A DNA stretch of 64,000 bases from Lunularia cruciata (GCA_948567375.1 OX419758.1:2609001-2673000), one strand, 5' to 3'; positions 44,766 through 57,181 are shown, numbered from the stretch's first letter. Notes: generated by a model from the letters alone, not told the origin. Translations and numbers: made by a program.

Positions 44766-47700
44766 TGTAGTACACATGCATCAACCAGGTACACAAAGGG
44801 AGAAACATATCAAGTGACAATTAAACTTAATGAAACTTAACTTGACTTAATGATACTTAAGTTACGTTATCTTAGTGGTCATTTGTCAGGACTTTAATCA
44901 TGCATCATCATCAAAAGTCATGGTTCTATGGTCCAGCTATTTAAAAAGAATCTAAAATCTTTGTTTACTCTTGTTGTGGATTGATCTATCCACAAACTGA
45001 AGATGCTGGAACTTAAGGGATGACGAGGCCTTTTTCCTACAAATGCTTTGCTTCCATAATATAACAACTCTCACCATGCTTTTAAGCATACTTACTTTAG
45101 AGATTCAGTCTAATATAAGTAGAAGTATTCAATGATAAGATAAAAATTTATTGATTTATTAATATTTAAAATATGAGAAAAATAGATTGGAAAACAAAGG
45201 ACTATCCAAAATTTGTTCCATGTCCAGAGGAAAAATTAGATTGTGCAAAAAATCTCCATTCCACATTTTCTTACGATTAGTTTTATTTTCATAGTGGTGA
45301 GAATTATTGATCTTATTATCATAGTGAATAAGCGCTAAGTAGGGAAATCAAATCAACCTTTTATAGATTATGGAATGGCAAAAGTTATCCGAGAGAATAA
45401 GAGATTATTAAGCATATGCATTTTTTCCACAAAATCATTTGAACTTATAACACTTCTTTTTCTTTTTTTGAATTGTCTATATCTTGTATATCTAGAGTCT
45501 ACAAGTCTATTTATCGTGAACGAAGAAGAGATAAGGTTACTTTCAACTCACTTACCATCAAGAGTCATAGCTTATGAAACAAGTAGTTATATTTTTCTAC
45601 TCAAGGAGAATCCAAATATATGGTTAAGATCTGGATTTGTTTATTCTTAACTTGATCTCATCAATAAAGGGAACAGATTGAAATAGTTGTGGATAACTAC
45701 TCTTATTCAAAGTGTATATGATTGTAATCCTTTGTCAATAATCAGCCTTTATATATCATCTACTATCTTCAATTACTTTGATATTAGATTATAAGACGTA
45801 AACTCTTATGTCTAGTACAGCATAAGTATCAACCTTTATCGTTTATATCTTTTCTTTCAAGAATTTTTGACTCATATTTTAAGATAAGACCACTTGCATT
45901 TGATATAAAGTAGCCTTCATACTCAAGATTGTTATTAAAAAGCCAAGGCAAACATCAACAACTTTTTTCAATATGGTTATTTTCAAACAGTTATTTTTAC
46001 ATTAACAAATTCTTGTAAGATCTTTATTTAAAAAATATGACCTAAATTTCTTGATAATATTGATAATTCCATTATCATATTATGACTATGAGGATTTTCA
46101 CAAAATTTTATTATATGTTTAAGTCTTCAAATATATACACAAATTCATAAGCATCATTTGATTCATAACTTAATATGAATCACAAAAGAGGGTTGATCTA
46201 AACTTGCTTACAGTTATTGTTTAATATAGAATAAAAGCTTTGATGGAGTTTTTTTCAATCCTATAAAAATAATTACCTTTCACAATCTAACTTTTATGGA
46301 ACTAATCTAAAAGATTCAATAAATTCCTTTTGTTATCTTTGTAACTATTAGCTATAGAGTATGCTTTATGAATCAAAATTTTAAATAAATTTGCAAAAAT
46401 AAGTGTATTTTCTTAATTAATCATCAGAAAGGATTCATTTATCTATAAAACATTTATTTAAGCTTTGGAATAATAGAGTTTGAAAATAATTACTGTCATG
46501 AGAAGAGATCTAGTAAACTTTGTACAAAAACTTGGATTGGAAAGATTAATGGTACTATTTCTTTATTCTTATTCCAAACCAATTTTTTCTCTTGAAATAA
46601 GAATTTTTTCAAAATTGATCAGTAGACTAATAATTTATTTGTCTATTATCATTATAAATGTCAGTCTTTTATCTTCATTATAAATTGATAATCATTATTT
46701 TACTCTTGATCTTGATCAATAAACACTAACTTACAATGGTTTCACTATAAGGATAATTTGAAATTTGAAATTTCCTACTCTATACTCTTTGTTTATAATT
46801 AGTATTTCATAGTTTTTTATTAGCACCTCAAGTTATTATAAATTATAATCATTAAATAGTTTTGAAATGCATGCACAAGTCACTTATTGTTATGTGCGAC
46901 CTAGTTAAAATATGTCAAGATATATTGATATAATTTTTATAAGAAATTTCATAATAATTTATACTGAAGAAATTAGGAGTACCAAGTACTTGTTGTTCTC
47001 AATATGAAACTAGATGTAGAGAATAATAAAATCATGTAAAAAATGTAATAGATGGGGATTGGGTATTTGGAATGTATGAGGAGATTGGTATAGGATTTTT
47101 GAACTAAGTATGAATAGTACCTTGTCTTAACTACAATTTAGATACTCTTGTATTAATTCATAAAGAAATATCACATTCTAGAAAATAACATTTTGTCTTG
47201 ATTGTAAAAGACTACATTTTTTGCTTGAAAAAGACATAATCATCAAATTTTGGAGCATTTTAGTAGACATTATGCTAAATAAAGGTTCAATCACCAAGAA
47301 AGATATTAGGTATTAAGGGGTTTCAATTGTAGTTTTATGAGTATCCACAGAAATTTAGAGTTCAGATTTACTATATACTATAGATATAGATCCCACAGCC
47401 ATACACAAAACATTAGGAGTTGTTGTAGACTAGAGCATCTCTGTTGGGGAGTTATCGGGATCCATAATTTTCCATAAGAAAAAAAATACGGGGTTTGAAT
47501 TATGAGGTGAGTGTTGCATCCCACAATTTTTTGACGGTGCAACAAAAAGTCTACCCAAAAATTTGCTATGGGGTTTAGGTTATATATGGGAGGCAATAAA
47601 CCTTAATTAAATTTAATTCAGAATGAGATATTTGAATTCAAATTTCCAAGTTATGGGGCAGATCTGTGTAGCTTGTATAATTTGGCAAAGTGGTCTAGAA

Positions 47701-48013
47701 TGAGAATTCAAAATTCAAATAGAGAATGATAGAGAAAGGTATAGAAATTGAGAGCATTAGCCAAACAAAAACCACAAGATAATTCACAAAGAAGCCAAAA
47801 GAAAAGGTAAATGCAAGATAATTGACAAAAAAAGCCACTAAAAGCAATCAAAATGCCATGGATCAATGCTTAAAAAATGCATTGAAAAATACATGCATGA
47901 AATAAGTATGAATATGATGATCCATGGTGTAAAAAACCTTAATAATAATGATGTTGATCCATTTGATTTAGATATGGAGTAGGATTCAAAAGGATATGAC
48001 TTAGATGATATGA
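44766..48013. other. AT-rich desert
   Basis: More than 3 kb of AT-rich DNA with no recognised element or gene. Frames at 45375-45650 and 46480-46683 are chance frames rich in Leu, Ile and Ser. TAGAGCATCTCTGTTGGGG near 47431 resembles ends of some plant MITEs or Harbinger elements, but no inverted partner is found. Confidence 0.5.
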
Positions 48014-49330
48014 GTGATGATGGAGATACCACCGAGTTGCTTTGTTAGTGGTGGGATAGAGCAAAAAAGGAATTGGTACATTTCAATGCTTATGAATTTT
48101 TCTTATAACACCTATATTGTACACAAATATGTTAGGAATCTAGACAATAACTCCTTCAAGCAACTAACATGCATGGACAAGGTCTCATTCTATGCTTTGG
48201 TGGAAATTTTGACCAAACATTATGTATTTGAGATGAGGAAAGAGTGGAGGAAGCAAGCCCTTGTATGGATTTAGGTTGCCTATGCTACTTGATAGGTTTG
48301 CAAATAATGAGAATGGGGCTAATTTGTCAAGGGAGACCAACATTTGGGGTATTAGTGTGAGATATGTGATTGGTTATATAAACAGAGTGATAGAAGCAAT
48401 AATTTCCATCATGTATAGTGAGGTACAATGGCTAGACCTTGAGGAAATGAGCTACAATTTCTGTCATGTTTTCCGTGATGGGTTTTGCATGATAGGTAGG
48501 ATTGTTGATTGTACTCTCTACCTTTTGGCACAAAGACCTACTATAGACAAAGAAATAAATTTCAGCAATAAAGGATCCTATTCCATGAATGTGCAGGTTA
48601 TATGCAATGATAAAAGAAGTATCATCTACTTTTTGGGAGGTAAGGCCTTCTTTTTTGACTAATCTTGGTGTCGGTGTTGCTAATCCTTGGAAGCCTTCCC
48701 ACTTTCAGTATAATGTGCAATAGCTTGAGAGTTTTTGGTCACCATAAGTGACGCTAGTATCTCATGACTTGTAATAGCTCAAGAATTTGTGGTCATTATT
48801 TTGATACCATTATCTTATGACTTGTCATATAGATTTCCAATAGGTGGTAATATGTTGAGATGATGTTGTGGCTTAAGTATGCCCGACTTGTATCACAACA
48901 TGACCTGTTTGAAGAGATTGTTGCTTTGGACCACTTTGAATCACAACAAGGAGTGCAATTTTTTTGAAAATGGAAAATACCTCTTGGCTGATTCAGCTTA
49001 CACCCCTATGAGCCATGTTTCTCCTTCCTTTTGAATTGCTAAAACCCCAAACAAACAAAAATTTAACAAATACGTAGCAAAGGCTAGGGTAGCATATGAG
49101 CACTATATTGGGATACTAAAGGCTTGATGGCACTTGTTTTAGGAGATCAAGTTGCAACTAAAGAAATCTTAAAAAATAGTTGCATTTTGAAATGAATAAT
49201 GTATGCATAGTATTGTACAATTTCCTTATATATAGACATGATGCATGGAATGAAGAAGACTTTGAATTCCTAGAGGAAATGATTGATGATTGGAACCTTA
49301 AAATTCAAAAAGACCATAGTAGAGACTTCC
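48014..49330 (+). pseudogene. PIF/Harbinger-type transposase remnant
   Basis: The reading shifts frame at about 48265. N-terminal helices: NSFKQLTCMDKVSFYALVEI, then FRLPMLLDRFANNENGANLS, then INRVIEAI. The DDE motifs follow: IVDCTLYLLAQRPT (Asp codon 48507-48509, with the usual VDGT altered), the family-typical FSNKGSYSMNVQVICNDKRS (48561-48620), LADSAYTPMSHV (Asp 48990-48992), and AYEHYIGILK (Glu 49098-49100), then a C-terminal NFLIYRHDAWNEEDFEFLEE near 49220. This order is that of DDE_Tnp_4 transposases. Stops and frameshifts throughout. Terminal inverted repeats could not be found. Confidence 0.8.
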
Positions 49331-50812
49331 TCTAAGGTGTTGATATGAGTGGATGTCTAGAATTACATCAAGAATTTGTTAACTAAGAGTAAATAAAGAT
49401 CAATGTACCATAAAAATGTGTTGTTTTTGTTCCCAAGGATGCAGACCTAGAAGATAGTGTGTATGATTGGTTGGATGATACTATTCAATACAATAGGTAT
49501 GTTTGTATTACCTATTTATCCTTAGTTCCTATCTAAATTGCTTGCTCAGCCCCTCTTTGCAAGCAAACAAGTCCCATGTAGTAATCTATTATGAAGAATT
49601 GGCTTTCTTTTGATTTCAAATGCAGAAGTGAAGACTGATACATTTCACAAACATAACATTCAATATCTAATTGGTATGCATCATCTCATGCAAGAAAGAT
49701 GTTTCTCCAAGCAAAGCACTATTGAAAAACCAAGGGATTGCAATCCTATGGAAAGGAAAATTATCAAACAAGTTAGAAATATCATCTTAGTGTGTGGTAA
49801 ATGTGGAGAGCAAAGTGTTATAGGACAAAATATGAGAGGATAGTGTATGTCCCAACACGGTCTATGAGCATATTAGTCTCAAAACACTATAAGCTAAATG
49901 TTCAAGCTTTTGTGTAGGTTGATTATGACTTCAGAAAGCCTAAATGACTTCATCAATGCCTCATTAAGTTCCCAAGTAGTTACTCTAATGCAAAAATACC
50001 AACCTTTTGTCCAAACACTCATGAGTGCCAAGGCAAACTCAGATTGCTTCCAAAAAGTGCCATTGTAGTAAATTTGTGGGAACGTTTTGGGCCTTGGATG
50101 AGTAGAGGGGGCTCAAAGAAGAAAATATATATTGACATAGATGTAACATGTGATGATCATTCTCATGGTGGGTGAAAAACCAAACCATGGTTATGGAATG
50201 GATATGATGCCCCTTGGCAATATGCAAAAAGAAAATGGTTAGTATTGTGGGAATCGTAACATAAAAGCATGCAATATGAGTGGTGAGAAAAGTAGAATCA
50301 AAGACAAAAGAGTAGGGAAAATAAAGAGAGGAGCATTAAAAGCAACATAATAGCATTAGAGAAGAGTAAGAGAACAATAAAGGTTGGGTGAGAGCAAAGG
50401 GAAAGTAGTGAGTGGATATAATACACACAATCCGGAGTAAGAGTGCTCCAGACAGTAATATAATGTAGTGTGCTCTTATGCAATAGGATCAATGATAAGG
50501 ACAATACAAACAAAGAGAGATTGTGAAGATCTACAATAAAGAGTGGGACTTAACAATCTACAATTTTTTGTGATGGATCTGAATCTACCAAATCTCTCCC
50601 TTTTAACACTCAAGTAGAAGTCAGTTATATGGTTAGACAAAAATTCATATTTAGTGATTTTCTAGTACATAATTTTGTGAGGAATATTATCAACAAGTGA
50701 TAGCGTTTGAAGTTCCAATGGTGGTCCGAATAGTCTATGCTCACTCTTGAGGGATCATATTAACCCTTTATTGAAATAAGAAGTAGAAATTGAGCAATTA
50801 TTGTGTAGGAAT
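49331..50812. other. Unassigned DNA between Harbinger remnant and gypsy B gag
   Basis: Frames at 49610-49843 and 50039 to 50987 (minus) lack motifs. The 5' LTR of gypsy B would be expected just left of 50813, but no sequence resembling its 3' LTR (56028) is present here. The 5' end of B therefore seems deleted, or too diverged to see. Confidence 0.45.
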
Positions 50813-51422
50813 CATGGATCCATATTTGTAGGAATTGATGCAAGGAATGCAAGGGATGTTGAATGAGTTTCAAGAGATCAAGATGACCATGGAGGCATTG
50901 CAAAGTCAAGTATGTACCTTCAAGAATGATCAGGCAATGCACAAATGGTAGTTGTCCCAAAACCCAATACCAACAACTTAAGTACATGGAGAGTCATTCA
51001 TGCCAATCACATTGACTCAGGTCAACAATGAAGTCACATTGTTATTACAATCAACATGCAATATCAAGCCTTACAAAGGAAAACGGTCCATGGGAGTAGT
51101 GGAGAATTGGATTTCAAGAATGAATTGATAGTTTTGTTTGTTCACCATTGAAATCACTTATAATGCCACTTATATCACCATTGTTCACCATTGAAATCAC
51201 TTATAATGCCATAAGTGTGTTTGCATGTTTGGGTACTTGACTGATAAAGTTTTCACATGGTACAATGCTTGGGAACAATCAATGTTGGTAGAAGGAAGAG
51301 AGGTCACTTGGATGGCCATGCAAGAGGAGTTATTGAAGAACTTCCAATTTGTGAATTCTGTGCAGATGGCCTGCACTCAACTACGAGGGTTGAAGTAAAA
51401 GAACAATGTACAAGAATACTTG
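50813..51422 (+). pseudogene. Gypsy B gag, N-terminal part
   Basis: Starts MDPYL and continues after a stop as ELMQGMQGMLNEFQEIKMTM. The gag core is readable at 51215-51420: FGYLTDKVFTWYNAWEQSML, then EVTWMAMQEELLKNFQFVNS, then ACTQLRGLK and NNVQEYL. The domain breaks off at 51422, where LTR sequence begins, and resumes at about 52156. Confidence 0.75.
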
Positions 51423-52155
51423 TGCAATACCAATAGCTAGATAGATGATCTAGAGATGAAATTTATTTTGGTAACATCTAGAAGGATTTTATACATGATG
51501 GACTTAGTAGATTAGACATAGGTATCACCAAAAGAGTACTTCTACTGATAGGCCAGAAATTGAAACATGCTTGGAAACTTTAGAATCAATAACTAGGCAT
51601 ATGATCTAAAGGTGAAACTTTGGGTGGTGACATCTAAAAGGATGTTACATATGATGGAGAAAGTAGATCAGATAGAGGGATCACCAAAAGAGCACTCCTA
51701 CTGATAGGGCAGAAGCCAAAGTACAGGCAATTTCAAAGGCCTAAACAGATGAATTAGGCCTAAAATATGTGCATATTCCATCTCCCAATAGATGAAAGGC
51801 TGGCCTTCCCTCACCTTGGGTTGTCTTGTCGAGAGCTTTCCAATGGTATCTCACCCATGTGATTTTGAGATTCTTACGAGAAGATTCCCTTTGGTCAAAA
51901 GCCTGTTTGACCAACCAGATTGGACCAGGACTGACATGTCATCCATCCAAGTAAGTAATCCAAGGGTGGAGCTTGCTAAAAAGTCACCTATCTATGTACC
52001 TAATCCTATGGTGGAGATCTTCTTGGGCTATATAATAAAGAGAAGGTGCTCCTTTGGGGCATTGGAGGATTTAGTATGAAACATGTGTTTTGTCTCTTAG
52101 AGTTCTCTAGTCCTATATAGAGGCATTCCTCAATCTATAGATTGCAATAACCAAC
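51423..52155 (+). mobile_element. Family B LTR within gypsy B gag
   Basis: Starts TGCAATACCAATAGCTAG and aligns over its length with the solo LTR at 34046-34785, including the duplicated 5' module (second copy from about 51585, CAATAACTAGGCATATGATC), the CTCACCCATGTGATTTTGAG block and GGCTATATAATAAAG as TATA box (about 52026). The right end is not exact (near CAATAACCAACA). Gag reads on across it, so the simplest view is a solo LTR inserted in gag. Alternatively it is the 5' LTR of a second, overlapping B copy. No 5-bp target duplication could be confirmed. Confidence 0.75.
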
Positions 52156-52570
52156 ATCAGTCCAACAAAAGCTATAGAGAATTTCAAACAAGGGCTAAAG
52201 GAGCAAATTTGCCAAGAAATAATGGCACAAAACCCTCACACAATTTTTGAAGCCATTTCTTGTATTCAAAGAATAGCAAGGGCGCTTGGAGGAGGTGAAG
52301 GGTAGTCCCAACTCAACATTATTGGGCCAAAACATAAGTCTTTGGTGGACTAGTTCGTATGGAATTGGGCAATATTTGATTTTGAGAATGAGGTGCATGA
52401 TCCCTCCAAGGAGAACATGGACAACTTGAAGAAAGAAGAGACGGAGTCACACAAGGAGAAGAGTCTTGAGCAAAACAATGCCATTGTTACAATTGTGGCC
52501 AAGTTGGGCACCTAGTCGTGAATTGTCATACTCAATTTCCTAGAGGCCCTCAGCCTCCATATAGGTGATA
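52156..52570 (+). pseudogene. Gypsy B gag, C-terminal part with CCHC zinc knuckle
   Basis: Continues gag as NFKQGLKEQICQEIMAQNPH and IFEAISCIQRIARALGGG. After frameshifts the nucleocapsid knuckle reads CYNCGQVGHLVVNC near 52485-52526, a complete CX2CX4HX4C motif that would bind the genomic RNA. Confidence 0.82.
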
Positions 52571-52734
52571 TTTGACCAACATGGAGAGACAAATTGAAGA
52601 GGAAGAGGCAAAAATATATCAAAAGTAAAGATTGCCAATAAATGCACCTCACGGCCTTATTGACTCAATAGGGAAAAGCAAAAAATTAGGGAAAGGAAAA
52701 GGACAAGTGTATAGAGAGTGACAAAGATAAAATC

Positions 52735-53015
52735 ACAATTGATTGTGTAAATGAAGTTCTAGAGGGCAATCAAGTGAGAGTGTTGATGGACCCTGGAGCA
52801 ACAAAGAACTTCTTGTCTCATTTTGTTGCAATAAGGTTGGGGATGGATCTAAAGAAGGACAAGAATAAAGAAGTAGAATTACCTGATGTGTAGACAAAGA
52901 GGATTGAATCATTACCTAGAAATATAACACTCTTTGTAGGAGAGTATCAAGGAGTAATTGAGTGGCAAGTGATACGGTTAGCTTGTTATGATGTAATCTT
53001 AGGTATATCATGGAT
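52735..53015 (+). pseudogene. Gypsy B aspartic protease
   Basis: Reads DCVNEVLEGNQVRVLMDPGA and TKNFLSHFVAIRLGMDL, then CYDVILGISWMDHYNP. The active-site triad D-S/T-G is DPG here. The ILG-WL/M flap-end motif is kept. Fused in frame order with RT downstream, as in Ty3/gypsy polyproteins. Confidence 0.82.
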
Positions 53016-54560
53016 GGATCACTACAACCCATGGTTGATTGGAAGAAAAAAGTAGTGAAAAATCACCAATGGAATATCATTGGAGTTAAAGAGAGAGCAC
53101 ACAAGCAAGAATTATCTCTGTATGTCATAGGGACAATAACTATCTATAATATAAATAGATGTTTCAGGGGCTTAATAAGAGAAGTCCAAAGTACACAACT
53201 CAATAAACATATTCTTGAAAATTTGAAAGATGTGGTCAATGAGTTTCAAGATGTCTTCTTGGATGACCTACCCTTAGGATAACCACCAAAAAGGAGAGTA
53301 GATCATAAAATCAAGATAATTCCTAGGAAGTCATATCCTTTTAAGGCTCAAATTAAAGATATGTTGTAGAAAGGGTTTATCCAACCCAACATATCACCAT
53401 ATGGTGCTCTGATCTTGTTTGTGAAGAAAAAGGATGGTACAATGTGCATGTTCATTGACTATTAGGGTCTAAATCAAATAATGGTGAAGAATAAATACTC
53501 CTTACCAAACAAATGGAGTATTTGTTCAATCAACTCAACAAAGCAAGACACTTCACTAAACTTGATCTATGGAGTGGTTACAATCAAATCTAGATTATAG
53601 AGGAAGACATTTATAAAATTGCCTTTCAAACAAGGTGTATCCATTTTGAGTACTTGGTGATGCCATTTGTCCTCAACAATGCACCAATCACTTTCATGAG
53701 TTTGATGAATAAGATATTTTGTCCATACATGGATAAATTTGTTATCATTTTCCTAGACAACATCCTTGTTTATAGCAAGATAATGATGGAATACAAGCAA
53801 CATCTATATGGAGTCCTCTAGATTCTACAACAAAATTATTTATTTGCCAAAATCTCAAACTATGAGTTTGGCAAGTCTTAAGTAAACTACTTAAGGCATA
53901 AAGTAAATGCAGAAGGTATCCAAGTGCTAACAACTATATTAGAGGTTATTTAGAGATGGAGTGCTCTAAAGGACAAGATTCAACTCATTAGTTTCTTAGG
54001 ATTGATGGGGTTCTATTGTCAATTTGTCAAAGACTTCTCCAAGGTTGCACAACCTCTAACAACACTACTTGGCAAGCAGAAGAAGTGGATGTAGGGAGCC
54101 GCACAAGAATTAACCTTTCAAGAATTGAAAGATGCATTACTACATGCATTAATCTTTAAATGATATGTATGACCCAAAATGGCCAATCAAGTTGACTATA
54201 GATGCATCAAGCATAGCAATAGGAGCAATCCTACAACAATAGTGGTATGATGGATGACATCCAATTGCATATTTCTTCCAAAAGCTATTATTGATAGAAT
54301 GCAACTATCACACCACCAAACAAGAGGAGTTGGCTATTGGCTTTACAACCAAGCATTGGAAGCACTATCTTGATGAGAAAGCATTTGTAGTGAAGACAGA
54401 CCACAAACCTTAGTCTATCTTGAGACACAAAAAGATCTATCTCATCAATAGATTCTATGGGTAGAATAGAGACAAAGGTTCAACATGGTGATCACATATA
54501 TGGAAGGCAAGAAGTAATTGGTAGATGCATTTACCTGAATACATATGGCAAAAAATTTGG
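53016..54560 (+). pseudogene. Gypsy B reverse transcriptase and RNase H
   Basis: RT motifs: VVNEFQDVFLDDLPLG (53220-53282), [23 protein letters not shown] split by stops, MFIDY, then the catalytic box IIFLDNILVYS at about 53740-53770, where the second Asp of FLDD is Asn. RNase H follows with IKLTIDASSIAIGAILQQ near 54195 and KHWKHYLDEKAFVVKTDHKP near 54360. At least a dozen stops and several frameshifts. Enzymatically dead. Confidence 0.82.
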
Positions 54561-55990
54561 TAGTAGAGGTCAAGATAACCTTGAATTTTGGCCAAGGATT
54601 CTTGCTGTTACAAAAATTGACCCATAGATTGTAGGAGCTTGATTATCTAATGGCATCACCCATACCTAAGGATTCACTTTTCATGATGGTAGGTTATAGA
54701 TCTTAGATGACAAAGACATTAAAACCACCATCCTAGCAAAATGTCATGATTATGCCATTGCATGTCATGTTGGTATGGACAAGACTTTGGATGCAGCCAA
54801 ACACCATTACTATTGGCACAAAATGAGCAACAATGTGATGGAGTATGTTCAAAGCTGCCTACTCTATCAACAAAATAAAGGTTCTAATTAAGCTTTCATA
54901 GGACTTCTTCAACCTTACACAATGTTGGAAATAAGTAAGCATGGATCTAGTTTGTGAATTGCCTAAGACCACCTCAAGGTTTGACTCCATTGTAGTCTTT
55001 GTTGATCGACTAAGCAAAATGATTCATGTGCATCCTACCACCAAGGATGTGATTGCTCTACAATTAGCTCAATGGTACTTAGATGTAATCTTTTCTCACC
55101 ATTGGCTATCTCGAGTGTTCATCACTAATAGAGGCACTCAATTCACCAACTTGTGTTGGAGGACACTTTTGGTTTCTTCAAAACCAAGTTGGCCATGTCC
55201 ATAGCTAACTATCCATAGAATGATGGACAAATAGAGTGGGATAATTGCACTATTGAAGACATGCTTCGTGGCTTCATCCTAAAGGAGCAACAAAGGTGGA
55301 ACACCTTACTTCCACTAGTGGAATTTGCATACAACAATTTAGTAAATGCATCCACACAAGCCACACCGTTCTTCCTCATGTATAGAGAGCATCCTTTCAC
55401 ACCTTCCAACTTGATGAAGACCCACTTGGTGGATACCAAGGTGGATTCTATCAATAGGTTTGTTTTTAGAATCCAACAAGGAGTGGAGAATGCCAAAAAT
55501 AGGTTGCAAATTGCCCAAAATCAATAAAAATAATATGCCAATGCACATTACCAGCACATGGAGTTCAATATTGGAGATCAAGTCTGGTTGTCAACAACAA
55601 ACCTCACCTAAGTCAGCCTCCACAAGCTCAAACCTCATTTTGTTGGGCTTTTCCTATCCTTCATCAAATTTGAACAATGACATATCACCTTGAGCTACCA
55701 CCACACATGAAGATCCATCCAATATTCCATGTTTCCTTACTATGCAGATATATACCCCGACCGCCCCACTTTTCTTCCATACAAGAAATTTGACCTTGTC
55801 CAACACTCATTGATGACACAAAGGAATATAAATTCAAACTCATTCTCCAAAATGTATCCATGGTACTTGCCATTTGGGTGTGGAATATCTTGTACATTGG
55901 AAATTGTATCCACTATATGAGGCAATATGGGACTTAGTAGCCAACTTGACCAATGCACTAGTGTTAGTGAAATCTTTTGAGCAACAACTT
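54561..55990 (+). pseudogene. Gypsy B integrase and C-terminal tail
   Basis: The finger region (about 54740-54880) keeps HVGMDKT and a CLLYQQNK stretch. The core reads FDSIVVFVDRLSKMIHVHPT, then SRVFITNRGTQFTN (54941-55204), then LLPLVEFAYNNLVNASTQAT (about 55300-55360). A GDQVWLST motif near 55575 begins the C-terminal domain, and KLYPLYEAIWDLVANLTNAL near 55900 resembles a degraded chromodomain. The reading ends before the polypurine tract at about 56015. Confidence 0.8.
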
Positions 55991-56027
55991 TGCAATGAGG
56001 ACTTTGTGTCTTAAAAGGGGAGAGGTT

Positions 56028-56502
56028 TGTAATACCAATAGCTAGACATATTATCTAGAGGTGAAAATTAGCTTGGTAACATATAGGAGGATGTTATAGA
56101 TAATGGAAAAAGTATATTAAATAGAGGTATCATTGAGAGAGTCATCATCTAATAATAAGGCCGGAATCAAGAATAATCTAAAACTTTAGTCAATTTTGGA
56201 AGCCTAAACGGATGAATTAGACCTTGAAAATGTGCAGATCTCCCCAATAAAGAAATTTTTTACCTTCACTCCTCCTAGGTTTACTCATTGACAGCTTTCT
56301 AATGGTACCTCACTCATGTGATTATGAGATTCCTACAAGAAGATTCTAAAGATTCCTCTTTGGTCAAACCTATTTGACCAACTAGATAAGACAAGGACTA
56401 ACATGTCACCCATCCAAGAAACTAATCTAAGGGTGGGTCTTGCTAACATGTCACCAATCCATCTATCTGATCCAAAGGAGGAGCTCCCTTTGAGGGGATC
56501 TT
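56028..56502 (+). repeat. 3' LTR of gypsy B, interrupted
   Basis: Begins TGTAATACCAATAGCTAGAC just after AAAAGGGGAGAGGTT. Unlike the LTRs at 34046 and 51423 it has only one copy of the 5' module. The family A element starts at 56503 inside it, so the last part, with the TATA box, is displaced and is not found again in the window. Confidence 0.85.
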
Positions 56503-56911
56503 GTAATAATATGGAGTTTAACGACAAAGTTAATAGGGCTAATGAAGTAACAAATAAGATAAATTAACCTAGAATATTCTAGAAGTATCTAGGAAGCTTC
56601 TTGGGAAGCTTTCCAGCTAACTTAGCTTGCACCCCAAGTAGGTAGCTTCTAGAAAGAAGCTTCTAGAAGCTTCCAATTAGCTTAGTTTGCACGCCAAGTA
56701 AACGGCTTCTAGAAGGAAGCTTCTTGAGAAGCTTCCAATTAACTTGGCTTGCACTCCAAGAAAGCTTCTCAAGAAGCTTCTCAAGAGCCTTGTATGACCC
56801 CTATAAATACAAGAACCAGAGTTCATGCTATGTGTTTGGAGTTTCCCACATTCAAGTGTCCCAATGTCAATTCCATTCTCATATTTCTCTCCTCGGTCTT
56901 GGTCTTTTACA
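56503..56911 (+). repeat. 5' LTR of family A copy 2
   Basis: TGTAATAATATGG to TTTTACA, 409 bp. The middle consists of about three diverged 60-bp repeats, each with CTTGCAC-CCAAGTA followed by GCTTCTAGAAG-type blocks. CCCTATAAATACAAG at about 56801 is the likely TATA box. The following primer-binding site is decayed (TTGGTATTACAG); an intact one follows the 3' LTR. Confidence 0.9.
56570..56785 (+). promoter_or_regulatory. Heat-shock-element-like array in the family A LTR
   Basis: Perfect alternating units GAA-n2-TTC-n2-GAA-n2-TTC occur at 56656-56673 (GAAGCTTCTAGAAGCTTC). Further two-unit sites include TTCTAGAA at 56580 and 56707, and GAAGCTTC at 56716 and 56728. All lie upstream of the TATA box. 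Heat-shock factors bind such inverted nGAAn arrays. The same motifs occur in the other two family A LTRs. Binding is an inference. Confidence 0.6.
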
Positions 56912-57181
56912 TTGGTATTACAGTAGGAATGGGATGGATGGAATTTTTGGACCACCAAATCCACTTTTGCCAAACCATTGGGACTTTTGTGTCCAAGTAC
57001 TACCCAAGCATAGTTTCACATAATTCATCACCTCGTGCTTTGGGCAAGATTTTTTGCATATGATCAACTTGTTTGAGGAACCTTGATACTTCTGATTGTA
57101 ACTTGTGGAGAGTGATGGACGTGCTTTATCTATGTGTTAATAAATTAGTTAAATTGAGAGTAGTGGGATAAAGTAGTAGCC

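Larger units (their letters stand above)
50813..56502 (+). mobile_element. Ty3/gypsy family B element, 5' LTR missing
   Basis: Order: gag N-part, an LTR of the same family inside gag, gag C-part with CCHC knuckle, protease, RT, RNase H, integrase, C-terminal tail, polypurine tract AAAAGGGGAGAGG and the start of the 3' LTR. The 3' LTR is cut at 56502 by a family A element. Stops are dense in all domains and the RT box is mutated. It is clearly distinct in sequence from family A. Confidence 0.88.

Noticed and set aside
47431-47450. TAGAGCATCTCTGTTGGGG as the left end of a Harbinger element or MITE
   Set aside because: No inverted partner was found on the far side of the transposase remnant.
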